Below the pieces are notes generated by a model. It saw only the letters and a list, made by a program, of their open reading frames with translations, was not told the origin of the DNA and made no database searches. This document shows positions 41,501 through 56,500 of a stretch of DNA of 64,000 nt, piece after piece. Within the stretch, counting starts at the first letter, position 1; each line of letters starts with the position of its first letter. The translations under genes were made by a program, and so were the position numbers. The stretch comes from Theobroma cacao (taxonomy: Eukaryota > Streptophyta > Magnoliopsida > Malvales > Malvaceae). The stretch is taken from assembly GCF_000208745.1 (NCBI RefSeq), contig NC_030856.1, positions 19,511,224-19,575,223 on the forward strand. The letters run 5' to 3'.

Positions 41501-44500
41501 AGTATTTAAAGTGTGGACCAATCACAAAGTGCCACATGTCAAGCTTTATTATCTTATTATTAAGCTACAAAAATCAACATAGAATCAGCCCATTCTCACC
41601 ATAATGGTCAGCCAAGAAAGAAAACAAGAGAGGAAAGAAAGAAAATAAGGAAAACAAACCCTAGCCAAGGAAAAGTCAAGAGAAAGTGTGAAAATCCAAG
41701 GAATTAAGCAAAGTAAAGTGAAAATTCTTTATTTTTACTTGAGATTTACAATACCCATGCTTTATTTTCTTATTTCTATGGTTGAGAAGCATGATTTCAT
41801 AGTAAATAAGTGGTAGGCCGAATGGGTATGGTGAGAGAAATGATGTTGGAATTGTTTGATTTTAAGTTATGTTAGTGATTAAGGTTAGTTTAGCATATTT
41901 AGAAGCAAAACAATAAGAAAATAATCCATTTTCCCCATGAATCTTCATTGGCCGAATCTTCCTTGATGTGTGTGGCTGATGGATTGTTATTATTTCAAGA
42001 GAAATGGCTTAGAAAATGATGAATAATGGTGAGAAAATTAAGTAGGAAAAATCACGGTGTTAGTGCACTGTAATGGCCAAATTTTTCCATGAAGAAATGG
42101 GAGGGTTTCGATGCTGAAATTGGTGTTATTTGAGTAATGTTTGGTGAATTGAGGTATTAGAAAAGAAATGGAGTAATTTGAGATTAAATTGGACGCGTTA
42201 GTAATTTAATCGGGTGATAGGCTGAATTAGGTCAACATCGCGTTTAAGCGGTTGACCGAGCATTCCATGTATTCATTTAGATTTAGAGGGCCTGAAATAG
42301 TTTATGACAAATTGACACAAATTATTGAATTTTGTGTCATGTGTGATGTACAGGTGGTGTGCTATTTGATAAGGATAAAAAGATTACACCAAAGACCGGG
42401 ACTAAGAGTATCTCTACTCCTGATACTGTGAGTAACCTTACTATCATCTTAATTATCTAGAGTGGTTTTTATCCGATTTTGTGATTTTATGGTAAATCCT
42501 TATGTTTTATAAGTAAAATGTGTTTAAATAAAATGATTTTACAAATTGTCTTGAAATTGAATGATGGCTTTTCCAATAGAGTAATTAGAGACAACTTGAT
42601 GTGTTGTAAATTTATGGTTTTAAATTGAATGGCTTATGACAATTTATGAGCATGAATGGCTAAACTGATTTTTGGTGTTAGAATTATTTGTACTGTGTAT
42701 TCAGCCTTGAAAGGCTAGGTTACGATAAATTGTCATGTCATGTAGATAAAGATTTTATAAATCAGGTGGTAGATAAAATAATCCATAATTCCTACAGTGG
42801 AGGTTCTGTGGACCAACCTAAGAGAGGGGGCACAGAATCAGATATACCTTACCTCGATTAGAAAGCCGTGTGGAGGGTGTCTCTGGAGGTCAAGATTTGA
42901 GTACACTTCACGTAGACCACCGCGTGAGAGTGAGACTCAGCCAACGCCAAGGCATGGCTAGATTTTCAAATGTAAAAATATATTCATGTGTGTACTACAC
43001 TAAACAACCTTGGCGGTCTAGATCAGATGCCTAGGCCAAGGCATTCTCAGGAATGATGTTGGCAAGAGCTAAGTTTTGTGAAATGCATAAGCCAAGTTGA
43101 TTATTTGAGTAAATTAATTATTGATGTTATGAAAAACATACTGGAATGAAATATCTTACTTGTCTCCATTTACTCGACTTTAGATGGTTTAGATGGTATC
43201 TAATTACTCACTGAGATTTTATAATCTCACCACCCTCAATTCCCCACATTTCAAGCTCGGGATAGCCGGTAGATAGCCGATTGCATCAAGGACTTCAATT
43301 AGCCTTGCATCCACAAAATTGTAGGTTCATAGACTTGCACCTTATTGGTTTAGTTGGGGCCCACGTGTCATTGTAAAAGTAATTTTATACTTCAATTATC
43401 TGCTTTAAAGTACGTATGAATATATTTAGCTTTTACACTACATAAATTAATTACGGATTTCTCTATAAACATGTGTTTTTCACCCACACACCATGTTTTT
43501 GACAGGTTTCGGTATTTTCGAAAAAAAATGACGAAAATGCCCCCGTGAGTTAGAAAATAATATTATATTGTTTTGATTTGGAAATGACTTATGATTTCTT
43601 GAAATATGAGATTTAATAACTGTCACTCACTAGGGAGATACGAAAGCTGAAGCTAAGCTTTGCGAGGTTCCGATCGGCATTCTGGGTAATGAGTGCCTAT
43701 CGGGACGTCGCGGCAGTTGTCAGGGGTCCGATGGGAGTTTCGGGTTGTGACATTCAAAGATTATTCAAACAAGTTCAAGGATCACTCAAACAAGTTCAAA
43801 GATCATTGGAGCATTTTTTATCATTTTTGTCATTTCAAAACTATAATCATTTTAAAGCTTATAAAGCTAACACTATCATAACAATTCCTAGCATAAATCT
43901 TTATCTTTCCAACAAACCCATTTATCCGAAACTAATCAAGTAACCCTTGTTCTTCTTTTAAAGATAGTAATTTACAAAACTTTAACCCAAAGCTCAAATA
44001 ATGAATCCTTAGATATCCTTACCTGTACAACCTTGTTGAAGAACAAAACGCCCAAATCCTTAGCTCAAATTCAAATTGAATGAGCAAAAATTTACAAAAC
44101 CCTTGAGTTAGGTTGATATATTGTGATTGAAACCCAAAAATGACAAATGTTACCTTAAATTTGAGTTTCGAAGGTTGAATCCTTGCTAGATGAAGTTCAT
44201 GGAATTTAGATAAGGTTATGGGGAGGAAGAGGGAGTGTTTGAAGGCTGATGAAGACGAAAAATAAGGTAAAAATCTCATTTTTAGGGTTTTTGTCTTGTA
44301 GCATATTTTTTCGCTATAGTCGACTATTGAGTACCCTATAGTCGAGTTTTTAAACATTATAGTTGAGTATCGTCCTTGGATACTCTACCCAAAACTAGAA
44401 ACTTAGTTTTTTTTTAACCTTTTCGAACCTTTTGTCCTAAGGTCTAGTTTTGGCCAGTAAGGGTCGACTATCGAAGTTTCAATTTGCAAAATTCCATTCA

Positions 44501-47500
44501 TTTGGCTTCCTTTTTCAACCATTCCTCCAACAATCAGTCATCTATGAATATAACACAATAATATGGAAAGATTTATATCAAATGACAAGGGATTCTGATA
44601 GATAATCATCACCAATGCATAATTTACAAAGTTCATATTTTCACCAAATTTCCACAATGCGAAAAACAGGGGTTTCACAATCAATCTAGTTTATTACAAT
44701 AACACATCATCACAACATACATGCCTAGAATTAGCACTCATATAGTTTATTATAATAGAATGGAGTTTTTCCCACCATTTACTTGTAGTAGCATGCCTCA
44801 TTAATTGGCAGTGAAAGCTTCCTTCTGTTGGTTCTCTCTTTCTATCAATTCACTGTAATGAAAAGAAGGAAAAAGGTGACATTAGCGCAAGATCAAATTT
44901 TTTGAAAAGAAAAATTAAATATATACAAATTTAATTTTAAAGAAAGTTCTATATTGAGAAAGTTGAATGAAGTGTTAATTTAAATGAAATTGTGAAGAGA
45001 ACAACCGGAGAACACAAGTAAGTTGTGATGCTTTAGAAAAGTCATGGTTTTCTCTAGCTTTCAAGATTTGGAACATAAGAGCAAGGCGGATTTGGGTGCT
45101 AAGACTTTGTTGTGTTATGAGTTTTGTTTCCTTTCGAAGTTGCTCACATTCCAATTCAATGGCTTCAAATTTCTCTCTTACTTGTCTTTGCCCATCTTTG
45201 ATTTTTTTTTGTTCCTCACTGATTTCTTCCATCTCCACCCGTAGCCTTTTCATGCGAGTGTTTAGGTTTTTCAACCTCATTTTTTTCAGCTACAAAATAA
45301 AATTTCATGTAAGAGTCACACAATTTTAAAAACTCAACTCTAAATAAGATGTAATTAGGTGAAACATCCAAGCCAATCCATGAGGTATTGTTTAACTTAA
45401 CTATAGGTCTAATAGTTTTGTCCATAAAAGAGCTTTTCAAGAATGCATACAAGCATATACATGTATAATTTGGGATGAAAACAAGTAATGGTATGTTTTG
45501 CCCAACCTAACTCTTTGATATCTTAACTATACTCAACTTAACTCAATGTTGATTTATTATTTTAACACCTAACTTGAGTGAATATCTTAACCCAATCCTG
45601 TACTCTTGCAAATTCCTATACTAGCTTATGAAATGGCAATTAAAGTTCTCTCTTCACAAGGAGAATTTGAAACATGACCAACAACCATGGGACTACCAAT
45701 TGACAGCAAGCAAAAGAGTTCTCTGGGTAAGGTGTGATTTGCTTGCTTTTTTTCTTTCTTTGTTGATATAAAGGGTTTTGGACAACTATTGCCTAAACCT
45801 CATTTAGTGGAAGGAATACCAATAGTCATCATTCAAAGGTAGAAACAATTATGACCGAAATTGGTGAAGGAAGATGAATTCATGATTCATAGGGTAACGA
45901 GAAGTTGACTTACAAGGTCACACCTCTCTTGCCAATTTCCTCACAAGCCTTTCAAGGTTTAGTTGTTTATGGATTGATTGTAGCACAAATTGATACCTTT
46001 TAAATGTGCAACGTATGCCTCATATTCATAGGCAATTGAGTTACTCCTAAGCTAAGTAGGATTTGCATAACTTTTATGCTAACTACAAAATTGGCTCAAT
46101 ATTAATTGAATCATTCAATTAAGTCTATAAAGTTCTTAAATTCTTTCAATTGAGTCCTCCTTAATCAACCCTTTTTTACATTCCCAATTAACATTTTTTA
46201 ATGAGTGTGACCTTTTAAGTTCTATGGTAATACATATAAACAACAATTTAAGTTAAACTCAGGCTAGATGAATGAAAGTCCTTTGCATTCATCATTAATT
46301 CCCTAATTGATTTGCCCATATTTTTAAGTCAATATTGACATTTAGTAATACATCATTACACCAATGTTAAGAAAAGTAATAGTTGTTCGACTCAACCTTT
46401 CAATGCACAATTTTGTCGTGTAATTATTATACCTTCATCATCTAATATCTTGACAAGACAAGAGAATGTCACTTGATTCTAGTAACCAAACTTGTTAGAG
46501 ATTGGACGAACTGCTTTTTCAATATCTCCATTTGCTTAGGCATATGACTTCAATGAGTTATTACTTATGAAGGTGGTATGAGATATCCCCTTAGTCTAAC
46601 TTAAAGTGATGAATCCTTAATTGATTATTGATTTACCTTCATGCATTTCATGTTATACCCAATATCCATCCTTTTTAAGCAATGCTATACCCAATATCCA
46701 TCCCTTCTCTTTTTGAACATCATTGATTAGGACCACTTTAGGCAGTTTCAAAGAATAACATTTCAAAGAATAGCTGGCAGGGAAGTGCTTATCAAAGCAG
46801 TGGCACAAGCCATACTTATATAATGAGTTGCTTCAAATTGCCTAATGGACTATATCAGGAAATTGATTCAACAATAGCAAATTTTTGGTAAGGATGGTCC
46901 AGAACTAATTCAAAGATACATTGGAAGGCATGGCACTATATGTGCACGTCAAAACACTATGGTGGAATGGGATTTAAGGACGTACGCAACTTCAATTAGG
47001 CTATGTTGACAAAGGACAGTTGGCAGTTGCAAATAAGAATTCTTACAATTGCATATAAGGTTTTAAAGCAAGGTATTTCCCTCATGGAAGCTTTTTGGAT
47101 TCCCCAATGGGATCTAACCCAAGCTATTTATGGAGCATCAGAGAAAGCCAAAGTCTTATTAACCGAGGTGTTTCCTGGAAGGTTGATGATGGACAAAATA
47201 TCCGAGCAAAATTGGACAACTGGATACCTTATGACACTTCACGTCTGGTTGTAGATTATGTAGACATGGTGTCAAACTCCACAAAGGTTAGTGAATTTAT
47301 TTCATATGACCAAATGACTTGGGATATAGAAAAGGTAAGAGTTTGCTTTCCTCCACATGAATGTTCCATAATTCTAGCATTACCATTGAGCTTACGGTTT
47401 CTAGCAGATTGGTTGGCTTGGCATCATAGTAGAGATGGAAACTACACGACTAAGCTGGGGTATAAGTTGCTTAGTTCAACATCAAGAACTGATGTGAGCA

Positions 47501-50500
47501 CATCTGGCAACATAATCCCTGAATGTAAGAAATTTTGGTGCCTAAACATTCCTCGAAAAATCTTTCTATTCATATGGAGAGTTCTTCATGGTTGTCTCCC
47601 AACACAGGCTACTTTAAATAGAAGAAACATTGCAATTGATGCTTGCTATCCAATGTGTAATGCTGACTTGGAAATGGATTGTCATATCTTGTGTGAATGT
47701 TCCCTTGCTAAGGCGGTGTGGTTAGAATGCAAATGGGGTTTCTGTGATAATGATCATCAGCTTTCAGCACCTAGGGAATGGTTTCTTTTGCGGCTTCAAA
47801 AACTAGATAGAATTATTGTGGAAGAGCTTTGTTGTGTTATGTGGGCCATTTGGAAAGGGCATAACTCACTAGTATTCAAAATGGAAATCATGAATCGATT
47901 GCAGGTAATTCAGTTGGGGCTAGACATGTATTTCTAGTATGTGACCGTGTCTACGATAGAGAGATCACACCAAGAAAATACTGATCTACACGAAAGTGGG
48001 TGGAAGCGACCCATTGGTACTAAACTCAACTATGATGTTGCTATTTTTCAACTTAATGAATAAACATTTGCAGGTGCAGGCTTTGTCTTGCAATATTCTA
48101 GTAGAAAGTTAATGCTTGTTGGACAGATGTTGTTGAAATCCTGTGACTCTGTTGTGGGTGCTAAATTGAGAGCGTTGCTTTAGGCCCTTATGTTATGCAA
48201 CCGTGAACAGATGATGGTATATGAGGTTGAATTGGATTACTTACAAGTAATTAATTGGATCAAGAGCAGAGTCTTTGCAAGAGACATGGGAGATATTGTG
48301 GAAGATTGTTGCATGGTTTTAAATCTACTTCACTCACTGACAGTTCTCACCATAAAAGATATGCCAATTGTGTTGTGCATGAACTTGCTCATTCGACAAA
48401 GACAACTAACTTGGAGCATACCATTTGGAGACAAAGTCATCATTTACCATAAGCGGCCAAACATGCACTACAATGGGACTACTTAACATAGTTTGAAACA
48501 ATGACAAAGGCATGAGAAAAGGGTGCTCTTTTTTCCGTCTCATGGTTTTTATCCCAATGGGTTTTTCCATAAGAAGGTTTTTAATGAGGCTCTTGTTCAT
48601 GCAATAAGACATATGGAAGAACACAACATATTGTTGTTAATTATTGTTGTAATTCTCTTTGTATCTGACTCAATTATCTGATATGGAATGAAATTTCCTT
48701 TTACCAAAAAAAAGTTAACATTTCAGGCATAAAGTAATCTAATAATTTCAAGTCTAAAGATCATTTCCACAATTGTCACATGAAAATTTGTTCCAAACAC
48801 TTGAATGATACACCAAATGCAATTCTCATGAAAAGTCATATTCAATAAACTTGTCCTTATAACAAACACTCGCATGTTGTTCATACGATATGTTGTTCAA
48901 ACATCTTATGAAATCGATCCTATAAGATCAATTACACACTAAATAAGTGAGAAAAAAAACCATATGACAATTATCAATATCCATTTTTTTTTTAAAACAC
49001 GTCATTGACTAATAACAGTTTCGAATAAAATACTTTGATGTAGTAAGAATTTCATAATTATAACTATTTATAATTCCTTTAAAAATTTGATATTTCATCA
49101 ACTTTATTTCATCTAATAAACATTTACATGCCTTATGAAAATAAAGAATGTCGTTTATTAATTATTACCGGTTGGCTTGCAATGAATGCTCTCAAATCTC
49201 ATATTAAGAATTTGTGAGAATATGCTATTATATATAGGTACATCAAAGTGGACTATACTTCATTCATAGGTGTAGACACCCAAAAATTAATAAATAGATA
49301 AACAAAAATTGAAAGCAATTGAATCAAATGAAGGATCAAGAACCATACCAGAGAGAAAAAAAAGTTTAAGAAAATTTCCAAAACGAATAATAGGAAAAAA
49401 ACAAAGAAAAACATAAACAAATAGTAAAAATAAAAATGAGAGATATGATAGAAAGGAAAACACCGATAGACAAATGAATATAAAAAAGTAATAGATAAAA
49501 AAAAATTAAAAAAAGAAGGGAAAATAGAAAGAGAGAGAGCCGCAATTTTCGTAAAGAGGAGAGGCCAGCTCCAAAAGCGGCCAAATTGGCCTTCCCTAAG
49601 GAAGGGCCTGCTTGTTTTTAAATCTATTTCATTTTTGTTTAATGTTATATTGTATGTTGAGCATGTAAATTATTTAATCAAATATGAATGATTATTGAAT
49701 TAATCCCTACGATGGAATCTTACTTGAAATGTGGAGAGACACAATTTCAATTTAATTTTCCTAGGGGTGAGGAATAAATTAGGACTCCACCGAAGAGTTT
49801 GGAGAGTCCTAAAATTTTATTCCAACAATAAATTAATTCAAATGACCATTAATAATCATTAATAATTGAAAATTTGTTTAATTAATCAGTAAGGATAAAA
49901 ACAATAGTGAGCAATAAAAATAAACATAATTATAATTGTAAAATGGTGAATTGAATAAATTTGTAAAAATAATAAAATATGTCTTTTTTAAAGAGATGAT
50001 GAAAAAAATAAGAATATTATAAAAAAATATGTGTGTGTGTGTGTGTGTGTGATTCATGGATAAAAATGGTAGATAAATTAATAATGGCGATAGTTAATGA
50101 ATTTACTTGAAAATTATAAATTATAAAGAAAGCGTATATTTAAAAAATAAAAAATTAGAAACAAATAGAGAGTGAAAATATATTTTTTAAAAAATATTGA
50201 TAAAAGTAAAGGACACCAAATAAATAAATCTGTTTTCCATTTATCCATTTTTGTAACAGTAGCATTCCTGATTGTGTTGCATGCCAAATTATTATTTTTT
50301 GCAAGCAATAAAAGTTTCCGATGATGAAATTTTCTAGAGAGTTTTGTAAAGTCAAGTTTCTCCAGAGATTTCCTAAATGAGGAAATATTCTTAGATTTAA
50401 CCAAAGCATCGAAAGAGTTTGGAAAATTTTTCTGATATAAGGATTTCGGTTCGATATTTAATAAAATAAAAAAAATTATATTATCCATTCCATGATTGCA

Positions 50501-53500
50501 TCATATGCTTTAGTAACATTAATCATGTTCATAAGTGAAGAGCTCTAATGATAGGACTTTCTTGGGAGAATTGTAGAGACAAGTTTCTCGAGAAATTTTC
50601 TAGATGAAGAAGTATTCCTAAATTCCACCTGAGCATTGGGAGAGTTTAGGGAAGTTTTCCAATACAAGGGTTTCATGTATATCTCGTTAATTACTAAAGT
50701 AACAAAAATAAAATATATAAAAATTTAAAATTGAGAGTCATCCTCATAAAACATCAAATAAACCCATTGACAGATCCTCTTCAAGGGAATAAGCATGTTT
50801 TTTTGAATACTCTCGAGGTGAGGAGAATTTCCAAAACCCCACCAAAGAGTTGCGAAGGCTTAGGAAAAGTCTCCAATATTCAATAATGGATAAAAAAAAT
50901 GTAATGAATTGTAATTAAGGGATACAAGTAAGTATGAGGTCACAATTTTTTAATTAAGGCTAAAATAGGATAACATATAATTAATTGATAGCATTCTTTG
51001 AATGGGTGCTATGAGAGTAGTAACACCTTCCTCGTGCGTAACCGTACTCCTAAACCCTAACTCAATTATGTAGACTAACTTTGTCATTTTTAATGAATCT
51101 AATGTAAGTTTAAGATCTCATTAGAAAGTATAGATTCAATTAGGTGACTAATCACACTTGAACTAAAAAAATGATGGTGACTTCCTAACCCATGTCAAGG
51201 CGGTTGAGTTCTTGGACTTGCACCTTATGATAATAAGTGAAGTGCAAGTCTCCATAATTGCTATCAGAGCAATCATTAGTCAAAAATGTTGGTGCTAAGT
51301 GCTACATCATGTGTGGACGGTGGGAGCCAACACTAGAGTCTCATATTCTTGGTGTGATTCTAGTTTTTTCTTTTTCGAAATTTGGTGTCATCCTAGTTTT
51401 TTTTTTTTTTTAAATTTGGTGTGATCCTAGTTAATTGTATGATATCTTGAGTTTAACAGGGGTGTCTAGGCCTTAATCTCACATTGGGAAATTGAGCATT
51501 TGCTATGGTATATATATGTAGAGGTTTAAACTAATACTTGCAAGGCATCTATTGTTGACTTCAGAATAAGACCTTTTTAATTAAAAACCAACAATATCTC
51601 GCAAGTTGGATATTGGTTTCCATGCAATCAAATAGCAATAAGTGAGAAATAAGGGTGTCCAACGAGATATCTTAATGGTTAGTAAACTTACTTCTTCTAA
51701 AAAGAGTATGTGTACAATTGAGAGTGATTCCAAAGAATGCGGTGAAATTGACTACTTGCCTTGATAGTGCTCCATGGACGAGGTAGAAAATGAATTAACG
51801 AGATCAAAGTGTTGAAATCTCAGATAAATTGCTGGAGCGTTATACACGCACTAAGGGAGGCCAACTCTGTAGCGGATAACTTGGCTAAGCAAGGCGCTTA
51901 GTATGGTGAGTCATGCTCAGACCCTCCTCTGGAGTAGGTGTTGGGTGGATAAGGCTGTGGCCTGTCAGTCGAGTGCCATCGTTTTTCTAGCTGAATTCGG
52001 CGGTTTGCATCCTCCAGGCATTCAATGAACGGTGTATAATTTTGTTTGTACCCGTGGTAAAGGAGAGTGCTTTATTGGCAGTGTTAATATGCATAGGTAG
52101 AGCTGTGCTGGTTGTGTTAACGTGTAGACTTGTAGAATGCTCTGTTATTTTGTTTTCTGTTTGGGTGCACCAGGATATTGCTTGTGTGACTTGGCACTGC
52201 TCTGTGCAGATCACTTGCATGGAGATTTGGGTTCATTATGCTCCCAGATTGTAGGACAGAGACATCAAACCTCCTCTTTTTTGAACTGCCCGTGGCCTTT
52301 CTAATGATATATAGCCTTTCGAAAACAGAAAAAAAGTGTCCAACGAGATATCTTAATGGTTAGTAAAGTCTTGCTAAAGTTAAAGAATAAACCGGACGGC
52401 ATTGTTTCCCAACTATAAGAATTTAAAACAATCGGAAGAAAGTTAATCTATTGATGGCGGACGTAATTAGAAAAACTCTACTTCTTTCAGGGCAGTTTCT
52501 TGAATAGCAGCCCAGTGGTTCCTCTTATTAATTACATTGATCATGATCAGGGGCGGATCCATTTTGATACACACACTAGGGGTGGTTAACTCTGTAGTGG
52601 ATAACTTGGTGCCAGATGAATACCACTAAAATGCCGAAAATTTTTACTAATTATATTACTTATGTTTGAATTTTATATAATTAATGATGTTAATAAACTC
52701 ATTAATTCTTTTACTATTTTGTTAAGAGTGAGGTCAAATATTTTAAGTCAAAGTAAATTTAGTTATGACACTACTTAAAAAAATTTCTGAGCCCAACCCT
52801 GGTAATGATCATATAAATTTATCATGTAAGAATAATAATGAAGATGACAATGGCGTCAAATGAACATACCTGCTGAGCTCTCTGTGAGCTTTTGAAATGC
52901 CTCCTTGTTGCATCTGCGACCTTGCAGTTCCTCCTGCTTATAGGGAAAGCAAGCATGTTTCTTTTTTTTTTCCCCTTTTTCTGACAGTCTTCAGTTTGAT
53001 CAATGATAGAAGGTTTTGGTAATGCTGCATTTCCTCCTGCCAATGCAGAACTATATATAGACTCTCGCTTGTTGACGGAGACATAATGCTTACATACTAA
53101 AAAATTAAATTTTAATTAACTTCTATTCTACTTCAATTGCGTACTAAATAATTCAAACTTATCTTTAATATACTTATATATTAAACTTTAGTTAAAATTA
53201 ATTACTAAGCATTTATTTAAAAAAGGTTTAGTGATAAAGAAATCGATTAAAACGAAAAGGGAAAGAAATGGGAAAAGGAGAATAAAGAAAAAAAATTAAA
53301 CAAGATGAGGGTATTTTTAGTATTTAAGGTAAACTTTGAACAAATATTAACTTAACTAATGGAATCATAATATCAATTACTTTTTTCAAGAGAGTTAAAG
53401 AGCCTTTTTCAAACTAATGGTGGTAAGTTTATTTTCAATGAAACCTCATTGATGACGACTATTTCCCCTAATTGAATTAAATATACCTTGATATATTCTA

Positions 53501-56500
53501 AAAAGCAACTGAATCAAAATTCAACCTGATTTAATTTAATTTGATAGTAACTAATGATGATTTAGAAACTAATTGAACCTTATTATGATGATTTATAACT
53601 AATTAAATCGCACAATTTTTTCAATAAAACGATATAACAAAGAAGTTATTTTGTCTTTTCATTTTAAAGTTAACTTGGTAACTAACACCCTTACTTTTTT
53701 AAGAGGGGAGGGTAAGTGGAATGTCCACTAAACTTAAAAAGGGTGACAAAACTTTTCTTTTTTTTAAATATGTATTTTATAGAGTTAAATTTAAATAAAT
53801 ATACATTTAAAAATCATTATACTCAAACTATTTGAAGTAAAGTACTTAATTCTTTCGATTATTAATAAAATGACTACAAAATAACTGAACCTTACGTGAA
53901 TTTTCAATATAAAAAAAACTATTGGAAATAAAGAACAATCAAATTTGGAAACTTTATCAATAAAATTACAAACAATGACTTCATATAAGTTATTTATAAA
54001 TTATTACTGCAATCTTGACTCAGTTCCTATAATGTTAACTTTTCTAGCCGTTGCACCAAAAATTTTGATTACGCCACCAAGAATCCACCAACTTCAATTA
54101 TTTAAGTGGTCCAGGTGTACAAGTCACGAAAGAGGGCCATCATATTCTATTGATCGCGCGATACCGCAAAATTTTCGCACGTAGTCGAGCAATTGCTAGC
54201 GATCCGTTGGCAGAGCTACTTTTGTCTTCAAGCTATTGACTCTGATTTCTAGTCTCTCTTTTTTATTTCTTTTCAATCAAATGGATGAATTCCCACAATT
54301 TGTAATTAACTTTGCACATGGGCGGTGAAGATGAATATACTGAAAAGCAAGTACTTGACTAACGAGGCAGAATGCCGTGGAATTTGGCTCTACTTTTAAT
54401 AATGTGAGGTTAACTAATCACGACGCACTATTGAAACTATGTTGATTCATGCCGGCAATCATGCAATTTCAGGGTAATTTGTCTCCTTTTGTTTCTTCTG
54501 GTCAGTACCATTAAACAATTGACGCGTCAGTGTAAATTCATGCCGGTCACAGTGAAATTGTTAGGAAATGCATGTACAATTAATGACAAGGCATACTACT
54601 TTGAAAGAATCAAACAATGAGAAAGCTAGGCCGGTGGGGAAACTCACCAAAATCCAAAGACGTACGCCATGTCCACCGGCTACCCACCTCGATCCTTTAC
54701 TTCATCTCTTCCATATTTCCTTGCCTTGGAGTTAACCTTGTGTGTGGAGAGATGAGAATATCATGTCCAAGCCTGGAATGAAGCTCGGAATGATATCCCC
54801 TCCAGCAGCCCATCTCCCTCTCTGCAAACTGTTAGTCAGAGATTTTGGAAGGAATGGCTTACCTCCTCAAACTCAAACTCAGTCTCAGTCTCAATCTCAG
54901 ACCTCAAATCTCAGCTCTTCTGTTTTCGCCCTCGCTCAAGGCTCGCAAATTGTAACTATACGGGTCAGGTCCCCCTGGATGCCTTTGTAAACCAAATCTT
55001 AGAGTAATTTCTTGTTGATCAATGAGATAAAAGAAAAATCTTCAGTTCGACAGAAATTCCAACAGCTGCAATTACGCATCACCAAAAATTAACATCTTTC
55101 TTTACCATTCATGGAATCAGGTTGATATGACGTATTTTAAAAAGTCTTAAAGAGAAAGGAAGCAATCCAATTTTACAGAAATAATGGAAATAGACAAGAA
55201 GAGAAAAAAAGAAAGAAGAAAAGTTTGAATGAACAAAACCAAACCTATCCTAATCCTCTCATTTTGAAATTCATTTTTTTCTTATAAAAAAAAAAAAAGA
55301 GAATCTCAATCTACAAGAGCATTTACACAAAAAGAGAGGAAAAATGCTTTCAGCAAGCAGAATACTTTGCTTTCTGTGGTTTGAGACAGAGGTTGGTTTT
55401 GGGGAAATATGAAGGCTTCCAATTGGTGAAAAGGGAAGGAAAGAGAGAACTGAATGAAGAAGAAGAGTGTTTGGGGGTCACTGGCGGTGGGGGAAACGGC
55501 CAAAGGAGGGACTTCGTTTCATTTTTCTAGAGAGAGAGAAAAGTTCGGTAAAAATAGAGTTAGCTTTTTAATTTTCAGATTATATAATGAGAATATTAAA
55601 CGACATCGTTTAAGCTGACATAGGAAAGCAAACACTAACTTGCTCCGTAGCTTGCTTGGTTGGATTATAGTTTGGTAAATGGAGGTCTCATGTTCGAACC
55701 CACCAATAGCATCATGTTTTTTGAAGAAGGAAGTTGATCGTTGACCTGTGTTGACCGAAGCCTATTTTAGTCTAATCTTAGCCTGTGGCCTATTTGAAGT
55801 GTTAGGCTTTAGAAGGGGACAAAGCCCAGTTCACATAGAAAGGTGTGGACTTATTCTTTTTTCCTTTTCCTTTTTTTTTATTTTGGTTTTTATTTTTTAA
55901 TTCTTAGTTAATTTTTTACTTTGGTTGTTATTTCATTTTTTTGACAATAGTAAAACTAGCAAGAAATATAAAAACTAAGAGAATAATAATGAATAAAATA
56001 AATGGTAGAAATATTTAGTAATTTAAAAATTATATCATTATATTTACTTGTGTGTTTCGCTTCAAAAAAAATAATGAACAAATAAGTAAGTAAAAATTCT
56101 CCAATGATGGAATTTCAAGAACGCTATAAAAGGATAATTTTTTTGAAAATTTCTAGGTGAAAAAATTTTCTTAAAATTCACCACAAATTTTGGGAAACTT
56201 AAGGGAAATTTCAACATCAACAGATTTTTATTTATTTAAAAAATAAATTTGAAATAAGCATATAAAAATAAGCTTTTTTTATAAATATGCAGTTTTAATA
56301 CTGGTTGCTTGAGCTAAAATAGCCTAGGACTTTTTTCAAAAATAAAATGAAAAGAAAATTACATCGAAAATTAAGATAGACCCTTTGTGGTATTTAATAA
56401 ATAACTTTTTATTAATCACGAATTTATTTATTCAAAATAGAAAAAAGTTAACTTTATTTTTTTATCTATTTAAAATATATTTTTGAAAATATAAAAAGCA